A DNA stretch of 64,000 nucleotides from the NCBI GenBank assembly GCA_032622095.1, contig CP136069.1:125505450-125569449 (forward strand), written 5' to 3'. Position 1 is the stretch's first letter; the number at the start of each line of letters is the position of its first letter. The stretch comes from Siphonodentalium dalli (Eukaryota; Mollusca; Scaphopoda; Gadilida; Siphonodentaliidae). This document shows, in pieces, positions 1-9,700 of the stretch. The position numbers were made by a program, and so were the translations under genes. The notes under the pieces were generated by a model that saw only the letters and a program-made list of their open reading frames with translations, did no database searches and was not told the DNA's origin.

Positions 1-35
1 GGCCTTTAAATTTGTGATTTGCTCACTATTTCCAG

Positions 36-214
36 ACAGTGACACAGAAAGTAGTGAGAATGATGAAGAATACATGGCGAGATACAGCCACAGATCCACA
101 CGCAGTTTGTCTCATAAAAGGAAATCAAGGTCCTTTCATAACGAGCGTAGAAGCATATCGAAAAGCAGCAGCCAGACAGAACAAAATAACAACTTAGGAC
201 AAGCCAGTATGTAG
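36..214 (+). CDS. Last exon of an unidentified gene entering from the left edge
   Basis: Seen: a pyrimidine-rich acceptor (ctatttccag) ends at 35, and an open frame follows to a TAG at 212-214. Codon phase needs one base from the previous exon, which lies outside the window. The peptide is about 58 residues: a short acidic serine-rich start (DSDTESSENDEEY), then a basic Ser/Arg-rich part (SHRSTRSLSHKRKSRSFHNE) and a Gln/Asn/Ser-rich end (SKSSSQTEQNNN). It has no folded domain and looks like a disordered C-terminal tail. The last codons (NLGQASM) are the first copy of a minisatellite that continues past the stop, so the present C-terminus may have been created by repeat expansion. I do not recognise the family. 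The tail resembles those of many nuclear or scaffold proteins, which is not enough to name it. Confidence 0.6.
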
Positions 215-415
215 TAACTCTTTAACAACTTAGGACAAGCCAGTATGTAGTAACTCTTTAACAACTTAGGACAAGCCAGTATGTAGTAACTTAGGACAAG
301 CCAGTATGTAGTAACTTAGGACAAGCCAGTATGTAGTAACTTAGGACAAGCCAGTATGTAGTAACTTAGGACAAGCCAGTATGTAGTAACTTAGGACAAG
401 CCAGTATGTAGTAAC
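181..415 (+). repeat. Minisatellite across the stop codon and 3' UTR
   Basis: Tandem copies of AACTTAGGACAAGCCAGTATG followed by TAGT. The first three units are about 36 bp, because they carry an extra AACTCTTTAAC-type spacer, and the remaining units are 25 bp. Each unit repeats the last codons and the TAG stop of the left-edge gene. Copies are nearly identical, so expansion is recent. Confidence 0.9.
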
Positions 416-1520
416 TCTTTCTTTACTGAGTGGTTTCTCCCATCATGTTATAAAAGTATGGAATAGTCTATTATTCATTTGGAGGGATGTTCAGAAAATT
501 CAAGATAGACAGATGAAAAGATGATATATATTCAGATGGATTGCTATTCATTGGTTGGAAATATTCAGATAATAAGTTATATAATAACTTATTATCTGAA
601 CATAACCTTAGGGAACAACATATCAATGAGTATTTTGTAAGGAAAGGGCTAAAGAATATTGCCATCGATGGTAAATATTTGGAAGCCCTGTATGCCTGTT
701 ACCTGTGGAATCTGAGGTCATGACTTTTGTGTCTCATATAGTGAAGTTGAATTAATTCTCTCTTAAAAACATTTTATAAATACTTATAAAAAACATGAAA
801 GGGTCACATGTTGTCATATTTAAGCATTATCATTCACATTATCGGGGTGGATCGAGTTAACCCTTTCTTTACTTGTTATAAAAGTATACTGAATGGTCTA
901 TCATCCCTTTGGATGGGTATCCAGGAAAATTGAGCAGACGGCAGACATTCAATAATCCATACGTTCTTTGTGGGTGTTTTGTATGATGAAGAGTCTTGTT
1001 ATAAAATACTTCATGCTTTATAACTTCCACTATAAATATTGGATTTGAAGTCGCAATTCTGTTTACCTCAAATCAACTTGGCAATGTTGATGGGTTCCAC
1101 ATCTGGTGACTTCGTCTATATCCACTGTTGAAAAAGCCAATAACACTTGAGTAAACATACATAGTATTTTGGCAGCTACAAGCATATGCTGTGCTATTTT
1201 CCAAACAAGCTGATACCTCATTTGTGTCCAAACTCAGTTGTTTGCTCTAACAATCTGACCAAAGATGTCAGTCAAAGGATTCTCCTATAGATGTATGGAC
1301 TTGTGTATTCTACGAACCACCAACTGGCAACTTTGGTCAGAATGTTATAGAAAACTACCGAGTATTTCCAAACAAATAATGTATTAACTTGTTTTAAAGA
1401 TCAACTAGAATATGCTTGTAACAGTCTTCTGTTTTGTGTCAGTTCCCCATATATTATATTTTTGTGCTTTAGTGCTTTTTGAATGCGTGATACTCACTAA
1501 CTTTGAAATCATGTGATTAC
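416..1520. other. Intergenic, degenerate repeat sequence
   Basis: No gene is supported. Two degenerate stretches around 405-520 and 855-960 resemble the ends of the TTAACCCTTTCTATACTA family described at 27305. A local hairpin (AAGTTATATAATAACTTATT) lies near 573-595. Open frames here are short and lack splice signals. Confidence 0.5.
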
Positions 1521-1528
1521 CCACCGTG

Positions 1529-1793
1529 CAAGCCTTGAAATAGCATGTCTGTCATTTGCAGAATGAGGTCCCCAGAGGGTGAATTTAGTGATGCTATAGT
1601 GATGCTACCCCGCATAGCGGGGTAGCATCACCAAATTCACCCTCTGGGGACCTCATTCTGCTTACACCTCAGCAGAATGAGGTTCCCAGAGGGTGAATTT
1701 GGTGATGCTAGCCCGCTATGCGGGGTAGCATCACTAAATTCTCCCTCTGGGGACCTCATTCTGCAAATGACAGACATGCTATTTCAAGGCTTG
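1529..1793. mobile_element. Palindromic hAT-like MITE (copy 1, short form)
   Basis: A double palindrome. The outer TIR begins CAAGCCTTGAAATA, and the inner arms repeat GAATGAGGTCCCCAGAGGG four times in alternating orientation, with a CCCCGCATAGCGGGG-type hairpin at the centre of each half. The 8-bp target duplication CCACCGTG is exact at 1521-1528 and 1794-1801. An 8-bp TSD points to the hAT superfamily. There is no coding capacity, so it is non-autonomous. Confidence 0.9.
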
Positions 1794-1849
1794 CCACCGT
1801 GAATAGGGCGTTGAGTACATATTATTGCTGTTTATGAAATGCTCCTCTC

Positions 1850-2345
1850 TCCAGGATTAATTGACTTTTATAAAACTTACTTCTCAGTCGCAGCTCAACT
1901 GAAGCTTATTTTGAGCTCATCAAGAGCAGACAAAAGAACAATCAGCTCTCATCATCAAAGCGGCCTCGTCAAGTTCGGAGATTCATTCTGCCAGAGTCAA
2001 GATTTCTTCTCACTGCTCGTTTCAGATGATGTTGCTCCAAACGTCGAACTATTCCCCGATGATTTACAGAACGGTGAAGTGTGTTTTCCAAAACAAGTTC
2101 GTCTCAGAGAAAAGAACAATGACTCTGATATTGTGTGAACATTCTGAAGGCACCGAATGTCAAAACTATTCCCCGATGATTTACAGAACGGTGAAGTGTT
2201 TTCCAAAACAAGTTCGTCTCAGAGAAAAGAACAATGAATCTGATATTGTGTGAACATTCTGAAGGGACCGAATGTCAAAACTATTACCCGATGATTTGCG
2301 GAACAAGTTTAAAGAACAGTGACCCGGACATTGTATGATCATTGC
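1850..2345. repeat. About 115-bp tandem repeat, 2.5 copies, in unexplained open sequence
   Basis: The block containing GATGATTTACAGAACGGTGAA and AGAAAAGAACAATGA occurs at about 2052-2166, 2167-2280 and, degenerate, 2281-2345. A plus-strand frame of 99 codons crosses the first copy (1839-2138) and ends in LREKNNDSDIV. A possible acceptor (ctctccag) sits at 1847-1854. I see no family match and leave coding status open. Confidence 0.6.
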
Positions 2346-2603
2346 AGGGCACCAAATGTTGAGCTGTTTGCTTCATTATTTACACAACAGATATATTTTC
2401 AGATTGACATGCATTTACATGCTTTGTAAACGCGATTTGGAGTTTATGCACAGTACCCTAATCTACTTTGGTCAATGTAAATATGGATTGGAAAAATCTG
2501 GCATGAGTGAAGCATATTTTGTAGTTAAATAACCAAAGGAAAGAACAACATTGTTATTCAAAACAGAAAAGTCACAGAATTATTCTTGACTGATATTCAA
2601 GGG

Positions 2604-2888
2604 GAGGTTCGCTGGTGCAGCATTAAAGACCATGTGCCAGTGCATTCTCTTATATATGCGAGTCTCCCATAGTGAGTATCACAAATATAAGAGAATGCAC
2701 TGGCTTACAAGATCAACGTAAATATTGTTAGGCCAAAAAAATAAAATAAAATAAAAATAAAATAAAATATTGTTAGGCCAATGCATTCTCTTATATATGC
2801 GAGGTGCCCTATGGACGACTCGCTTATATAAGAGAATGCAATGGCACAGGGTTTTCACAAAAATTCAGGAAGCTCCAGTCACGAAAGA
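2604..2888. mobile_element. TTAA-type double-hairpin MITE (copy 1)
   Basis: Two hairpins in tandem. Each has stem TGCATTCTCTTATATATGCG and its complement TATATAAGAGAATGCA, joined by the linker GTAAATATTGTTAGGCC. The linker is expanded here by an AAATAAAAT-rich duplication at 2735-2780. The outer parts read GCTGGTGCAGCATTAA and GAAGCTCCAGTCA, as in the complete copy at 8230. The outer TTAA ends are degraded. Confidence 0.8.
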
Positions 2889-3276
2889 ACTCTCGTTTCA
2901 ATTATGTTTACACAGTTTCAACTGAAAAGTTTTTGGACAAATTCTATAACGTATGTAGCTGACTTAATCTAAAAGAGAGATATTTCTTATAATTTAATCC
3001 CAGCATTGGTAAAAACGTCTAGTTTCCCCCCAATAGATTTCTATAAAATTAAACAAGTTCTTTGCAAGCAACAAGTACATGTATGTCTTGGGGACAAATA
3101 CCTGTCAATTACACATCCAGTTGAAGATCAAACTTATTATCATCATTTACATTGGTCGGACAATTTGAAATCAACAAACATATGTGGGGCTGCTGTCCGG
3201 AAACCTGTCTATGTACATGTGCTTTCTGGAAGAGTGATCGACATCAATTGAGGTCATCGATCTATAACCTATATGG
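2889..3276. other. Intergenic, nothing recognised
   Basis: One 81-codon plus-strand frame (3006-3251) is present, but it has no flanking splice signals, no homology I recognise and no compositional sign of coding. Confidence 0.5.
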
Positions 3277-3672
3277 TTAAAGGTACTCAATCCGATTAAG
3301 CACCCCTAAATTACTATTTCTTTGGCTTCGGGGGTAAAAATATTTTATTCGAGTTGAGGAACCTACCCTTAAAAGCTCAGAGTGATCAGATATAAATTTT
3401 TGAAGTTTGTTAATTTTTGGAGATGTGGGACAGATCCACAATTAACAATAATAACCACTTGATTTTAGAGTTATCTATCTTACAACCGAAATTTGTCTGT
3501 TTGAGCACATGGATCTCTCCCACATCTCCAAAAATTAACCAAACTTCAAAATCGATATCTGATCACTCTGAGCTTTGATGGGTGGGTTCCTCGACTCGAA
3601 TCAAATATTTTTTACCCCCAAAGCCAAAGGAATAGTAAATTAGGAGCGTCTAATCGGATTGAGTACATTTAA
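3277..3672. mobile_element. TTAA-type palindromic MITE, family GTACTCAATCCGATTA
   Basis: The arms are inverted over about 190 bp each. The left begins AGGTACTCAATCCGATTA and the right ends TAATCGGATTGAGTAC. Inner arms share GCTCAGAGTGATCAGATAT and the complement of AGATGTGGGA. TTAA sits at 3277-3280 and 3669-3672, the target duplication of piggyBac or Kolobok-type transposons. Related copies are at 5260-5421 and 11550-12012. Confidence 0.85.
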
Positions 3673-3724
3673 TTAAGGGGCAATCAATTGTTTTTACAAT
3701 ATTCTGTGAATTGACAGCTTATGA

Positions 3725-3960
3725 TTAAAGGCCCACTTAATTTTCAAATCACAATATCACCTTATGTAAAACATATTCCATATTATATACCATTTGAAAG
3801 ATGAAGCTCCAAAACATTGTATTGTCAACTTATCCGGTCAGTTAAACTGTGAACATGTTGTTTTTGTCGTGTACCGACATGTGTTCTGTGCTTAGTTTGA
3901 TCAGGTCTGTACTGCCAGTTTATTATTCTCTATAACTCTATCTCTTAGTTGTGAATTATG
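3725..3960. mobile_element. Fragment of the AGGCCCACTTAATTTTC TTAA MITE
   Basis: It starts with TTAA then AGGCCCACTTAATTTTC and continues with ATACCATTTGAAAGATGAAG and CCAAAACATTGTATT, the inverse of the right half of the complete copies at 45224 and 47672. The far terminus is missing. Confidence 0.75.
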
Positions 3961-3970
3961 AAGCATTCTG

Positions 3971-4200
3971 GGGTAAATATTGTTAGGCCAATGCATTCTA
4001 TTATATTTACGAGTCTTCCATAGGCAGCCTCGCATATATAAGAGAATACATTGGCCTAACAATATTTACCTCGGGCTTGTAAGCCAATGTATTCTCTTAT
4101 ATATGTGATACTCCCTATGGGAGACTAGCATATATAAGAGAATGCATTGGCACATGTTTTTCGCAAAATTTCAGGATGCTCCAGTCATGGCAGGGTTAAG
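3971..4200. mobile_element. TTAA-type double-hairpin MITE (copy 2)
   Basis: Hairpin pair with linker GGTAAATATTGTTAGGCC, stems TATATAAGAGAATGCATTGG, and right end GCTCCAGTCATGGCAGGGTTAA. It lies directly against the preceding MITE fragment. Confidence 0.8.
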
Positions 4201-5259
4201 GGACAGACTGATGGTTCTTGGAGAAAATTACATAGTAAACTTTATTATAAATCTATGTAAATCAATAAAAAACTTATCAAAGTATTAACAAACAACAATG
4301 AATGATTAAATTGGAATGAAATATATTTTTGTAATTCATAGTAGAATATTTGTAGCATTAATAGAGTGTATTTGGCTGTTTGAAATCCTGTATGAATAAA
4401 AAGGTCGCAGAACCCACATCCCCCTAAAAAAAGTGGCTTTTTTGGGGGGAGTTAGCTTTGTTTGGAAACAAAAATGTCAAAACCTGGCAAATAGGTTTGA
4501 ACAAACTTTGATTTCAAATTACCTTGACCGTCATAAATCACTGAACCATAACCATTTTCGAACTTGCATTATCACAAATGTGATCTACATACCAATTGTC
4601 ATGAGATTCTGTTGATTATTGCTCAAGTTAATAAAGACCACTTTTTTAAATTGACCTGCTTCCTCTCAAATGGAAACCACTCACCAACCCAACAATTGTG
4701 ATTTATAAATAAAAAAAGGATCTTAACTCCATCAAAAATCATTGGACCATGACTAAATTTGAATTGATCTGCAAGTTCTCAGATGTCAACTACAAACCAA
4801 TTCCCATTAAATGCTGAGTAATATTGTTGAAGTTATGATCCGGAAAACCAGGATGGACACACTTGAAGGACATGATGAATATAATAATCCTCCAAAATTT
4901 TTAGGAGTCAAAATAATTGTTTTCAATGTTATCATATTTCTCGAATTATCATTCATTCCATATTTCTTGTAATAAAGGCTGTGAATTAAAGATCTCCCCA
5001 TTTCATCAGATTCCAACAACAACAAAACTTTTTGAAATGCCGCTTCAGTTATCAGAATTGATTAATTGCCCAAAAATAATGCTAAACACAGTCAACTATA
5101 GTATAAAATTGACCAAAACGAGTTATTTATCAACATTTTGTTCAACGAAATTTGGCCAGATTGTCAAATATCTAACAGCAAAGCCACTTGATTTTAGAGT
5201 TATCCATCTTCATCCACAATTTGGTCTGAGAACATCGGCTTGACGAATATTTGCCAGGC
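4201..5259. other. Degenerate dispersed repeat, no gene
   Basis: The sequence carries repeated sentence-like blocks such as CATACCAATTGTCATGAGATT and ATTGCTCAAGTTA. They are the same kind of decayed repeat as 44180-45070. No exon is supported. Confidence 0.5.
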
Positions 5260-5421
5260 TGCCAAAAATTACATATCTTGGGAAATAAAAATTTCAAAAA
5301 TTGATGACTGATCACTCTGAGCTTTGATGGGTGGGTTCCTCGACTTGAATCAAATATTTTTTACCCCCGAAGCCAAAGAAATAGTAATTTGGGAGTGTTA
5401 ATTCAGATTATGCATCTTTAA
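5260..5421. mobile_element. Right arm of the GTACTCAATCCGATTA-type MITE
   Basis: Contains GATCACTCTGAGCTTTGATG and GGGTTCCTCGACTTGAATC, and ends GATTATGCATCT before TTAA at 5418-5421. This matches the right arm at 3540-3672. The left arm is not clear. Confidence 0.7.
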
Positions 5422-5542
5422 ACAGAGATGTGTTTTTGGTTTTAAATTAGTTTCCCCAATGTCGCTATATTGGAGTTTTGTGGTTCTGCAAAACAAATAA
5501 AGAAATGGCAAGGAAATTGACCAAAGCATTTCAGGTGAGAGC

Positions 5543-5973
5543 CAAGCCTGCAAATAGTGTGTCTGTCATTTGCAGAATGAGGTCCCCCGAGGGTGAGTTT
5601 AGTGACGCTATCTCGCAAGGCAGGCTAGCATCACAAAATTAACCCTCAGGGAACCTCATTCTGCTTAGGCCTCAACTGCTATCGGAGACCTAGGATTAGA
5701 TTGAAGTTCCTCAGTTGAAGTTGGTGATGTTCACCCATTAGTCACCTCAATTATGCATTTTATCTTCTGCAAATTAGGGGATATAGAGACTTCCCAGAAG
5801 GGAAAAAGTAACTAAAACAATGTTAATTTGAGACTTTAGTTACTTCCCAGAAGATGAGGTCCCCAGAGGGTGAATTTGGTGATGCTGCTAGCCCACTGTG
5901 CGGGATAGCATCACTAAATTCGTCCTCTGGGAACCTCTTTCTGCAAATGACAGACACATTATTTGCAGGCTTG
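5543..5973. mobile_element. Palindromic hAT-like MITE (copy 2, long form)
   Basis: Same ends as the copy at 1529 (CAAGCCTGCAAATAGTGTG), but the two halves are separated by about 170 bp of extra sequence that is itself partly inverted (GTTGGTGATGTTCACCCATT, GGGAAAAAGTAACTA). The TSD GTGAGAGC is exact at 5535-5542 and 5974-5981. Confidence 0.9.
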
Positions 5974-6030
5974 GTGAGAGCAAACACTGGTTTTAGCTAT
6001 TGAGACTTGGCTATATAGGAATATCAGTTT

Positions 6031-6464
6031 CAGGCTTCAAAATATGGTGCCGGACATTTGCAGAATTGTGTCCCCAGAGGGTGAATTTAGTGATGCTACC
6101 TTGCACAGCAGGCTAGCATCACTAAATTCACCCTCTGGGGACCTCATTCTGCTTAGGCCTCATCTTCTCTGGAAAGTATCTTTATTGTCAAATTAAAAAG
6201 TGTTTTTTATTTTCTTTCTTTTTTAGTTTTTTTTGGCAGACGACACAATGCATAATCGAGGTGCCCAATGAGTAAACATCACCATCTTCACCATCTGGGA
6301 ATTTAAACTTGTGTCTAGGTCTCCCATAGGAGATGAGGCCATGCAGAACAAGGTCCCCAGAGGATGAATTTGGTGATGCCAGCCTGCCGTGCAAGGTCGC
6401 ATAACTAAATTCACCCTCTGGGGACCTCATTCTGCAAATGTCCAGCACTATATTTTGAGGCCTG
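6031..6464. mobile_element. Palindromic hAT-like MITE (copy 3, diverged long form)
   Basis: Ends CAGGCTTCAAAATATGG and its complement TTTTGAGGCCTG flank the usual GAGGTCCCCAGAGG arms. No exact TSD remains. Frames of 63-86 codons inside it are read-through of the palindrome, not genes. Confidence 0.8.
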
Positions 6465-6502
6465 TTCAGGTTTCTTCTATAAAGAATATTTTCTATCTGA
6501 TA

Positions 6503-6661
6503 CAGTAATGCTCTAAGTAATCGACTTCTTAACCTCAGCAGAATTATGGGTAACTTTTCAGGATTTAGTCGGAAATATGGCTTGTTGCCATTCAGCGGAA
6601 AGCTCTCCCTAATCCTAAAAAGTTACCCATAATTCTACTGTGGTTAAGAAGTTGATTACTG
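6503..6661. mobile_element. Mariner-like palindromic MITE (copy 1)
   Basis: The TIR CAGTAATGCTCTAAGTAATC and its complement are flanked by TA at 6501-6502 and 6662-6663, the target duplication of Tc1/mariner elements. The arms contain GGGTAACTTTTCAGGATTTA. The right half has lost its inner part. Confidence 0.85.
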
Positions 6662-6694
6662 TACTTCTGTAGCAAGTCTTTCTATATGAAAGTT

Positions 6695-6795
6695 TCAGTG
6701 TTCTTCTGATGAAGAGTCGTTGTCCAAGACTGCCACAGTAAGAGATTCAATGTCCTCGAGAACAGCAGCAATATTCTCATCCTCTCCATCGGCAC
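6695..6795 (-). CDS. CCHCR1: CCHCR1 exon 19 (terminal)
   Basis: The acceptor tattttcag precedes 6795, and TGA is at 6697-6695. Phase needs one base from exon 18, which gives Gly. The peptide GADGEDENIAAVLEDIESLT and VAVLDNDSSSEEH aligns in position and character with the human C-terminal segment (SVLLDDLQDLSEAISKEE type). It lies 5.6 kb from exon 18 and could be missed, because exon 18 reads on into a stop codon of its own. Confidence 0.82.
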
Positions 6796-9700
6796 CTGAA
6801 AATATTAAATATCCATAAATATTATATATCTTACATGACCTTAGGGACTGGATAACATCATTTGGATAAACATACAGATGGATAATAAAAATGTCATTAT
6901 ACAATATTGTGTGCAGTATATGTGTTTTCTTGTACTTGTCCAGGTTGTGGTGAAAAGTAATATTGAACTCGACGCTACGCGTTTCACCACAACCTGGACT
7001 TGTACAAGAAAAACACATACTGTGCACAACATTGTATAATAACTTTTTATCATTATACTTATTGATCAATATAAATGATCTTACAAGTGTCCTATCAGAG
7101 CCAATGTATTCAAATAGTTTATCCATTTAATAGTTTGGCAACCGGAAAGTCCTAATTTTTTAGAAACTGGTTTAACTGAAATTTTCCAGCAGGCTGTGGT
7201 CCAAAAACCAAAATTTATTTAACTATTGGTCCACATAAGTTTCATTAAAATTAATGTTGGTTAGAAAATTTGAGAATTTTGTTCATCATTGGTTGATTAT
7301 GGCCTCAACAGTCGTTTTAATTATTATCAACTCATTGCCAAAACAAATGGTTGACGATCTTGCTTGACAACACATGATAATCTGTTTTTTATCTTTTTAT
7401 CACTAGTCAATATGGAGTGATTCACAGCAGCAAAAGTAACATGGTTTTCCATAATATACATACATGGTTTTCCATAATATCCATGGTTTTCCATAATATA
7501 CATACATGGTTTTCCATAATATACATGGTTTTCCATAACATACATATTATGGTTTTCCATAACATACATGGTTTTTCCATAACATACATGGTTTTTCCAT
7601 AACATATATGGTTTTTCCATAACATACATGGTTTTCCATAATATATATACATACATTTTCCATAATATACATACATGGTTTTCCTTAATATACATACATT
7701 CAGCCAAATATACATATGTATAACTTGTAATGTGTGTTGCCATTGCCAATGGAGGTCACATGACCATTGCCTACCTACATACCTGATCAAACCGTTTGGA
7801 AATACCAAACTTGTAGCGAAGAGGAATAATCCAATCTCCTGACAACAGAATGGGCTATCAGCGCAGGTAGGGAAAGATTTTAGTTTTATTGGTTGAAGCC
7901 AATTAAGAGTATTGATGGTCGCATTGTGGCTATTTGTTCTTGCCACCCGACTATTATTTACAAGTTTCGCTAGACATTGGTTGAAATCTATAAACGTGTA
8001 GGTTTGGTGCCGCAAATCATCTTACTGTTCCCGCCATGTTCATCTCCATAGCAGTACCATAGTAATACACGTTACAAGTTACACGTACATGTGGCTGAAC
8101 CTGGCTAATGACTTGATAAACTGTTACCAAGTATATTCTTTATTTTCCTGTGATTTCATTGCTCTCTACAGCCCACTTTTTGGTACCATGTAATTATTTC
8201 ATCAGTCTTAGAAGCTGCATGAGGGTCATTTAACTCTTCCATGACTGGAGCTTCCTGAAATTTTACGAAAACCCTGTGCCAATACGTTCTCTTATATACG
8301 CGAGTCTCCCATAGGGAGCCTCGCATATATAAGAGAATATATTTGCCTAACAATATTTACCTAGTAAGCCAGTACATTCTCTTATATATGCGAGGCTCCC
8401 TATGGAGACTCGCATATATAAGAGAATGCACTGGCACAGGATCTTTAATGCTGCACCAGCTCCCATCATGAAAGGTTAAGGGTTTATTACACGCCTATTC
8501 CTGAAAACACACCGTTGTCACCATGACATCATTTTCAAGTGATTCCACACAACATAAATGTCGTTTGCCTACACCATGAAACCGAAACTATAAAACGAGA
8601 GCATGATCACACATGACAAGACAAGACCTATCTGTTCTGAATAAACCTTGTAAGTATTTTTATTCAATCAATGGATCCAAGGATCGGTGGCATGTTATAA
8701 ACGAAACAGAACGACACACACTGGCACTCGTGCCATATGGACAAACCTATTCACACGCTATGTGTATTTATTCCCATCAGCGGTTGTGTGTGTTTAGGAA
8801 GCGGGACCACCCGACCCAGGAACAACCCATCCCAAGTGTATTTTGGGTCGGGTTGTCCCGATATTCCGGGTTGGATTGTTTTGATTAAATAATTTTTGTC
8901 GAATTCACTATTTTTTCTTCATATTTGCTAAGAAATGTGAAATTCATGTATTAAAGACACAAATAACTTCTTTGATGCTAAATATGCAATTTTTCAGATT
9001 ACTATATGTGACTTTCTGGTTCCATATTGGTCTATTTTATATAAATATATTGTTATTCATTTTGGATCACATTGACAACGTCACTGAAGTATACTATATT
9101 CTGTGTGTTCATTGCAGAAGTATCACAACTACATGTATCTATCCTCATGTTTTCCAAATATTTTATTCTTGTTTTAAATAAAGTTGAGAAAGTTATATTT
9201 TATGCTTTATTTGGGTCGGGTTGTCGAAGAAGCAATTGAACTCAGCCATGACTAGAGAATGATTACACAGAAAGAGTCACATGATTAGATGCACACATTA
9301 TTAGATGCATGCGTGACTATGGAAGAGAAAAGAACCTAAGGGTTATATTCACAAGCTGGGTTTATATATAGTCCAGGTGGTTTATATATAGTCCAGGTGG
9401 TTTATATATAGTCCAGGTGGTTTATATATAGTCCAGGTAGTGGTGGTTTATATATAGTCCAGGTGGTTTATATATGGTCCAGGTGGTTTATATATAGTCC
9501 AGGTGGTTTATATATAGTCCAGGTGGTTTATATATAGTCCAGGTGGTTTATCACAGCCAAGGCTCACAGCAAACGTATTTGTGGTCATCGATTGGATAGG
9601 CATTGCCATGGTATAAGATGGGATTTGATGCGATTATATATTGACTACTATTGTTGATGGCCGTTTACATAAAATGAGATCTGTGCATTACAGTTCCAAG

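Noticed and set aside
1839-2138. 99-codon plus-strand frame as an extra exon of the left-edge gene
   Set aside because: The left gene already ends at 214, and the frame runs into a tandem repeat. The acceptor-like ctctccag alone is weak evidence.
6798-7126. Upstream extension of the exon 19 frame
   Set aside because: It runs through a clear acceptor and an intronic palindrome. The coding part starts at 6795.
7422-8015. 197-codon minus-strand frame
   Set aside because: Most of it is translation of the ATGGTTTTCCATAA minisatellite. No splice borders, no family.
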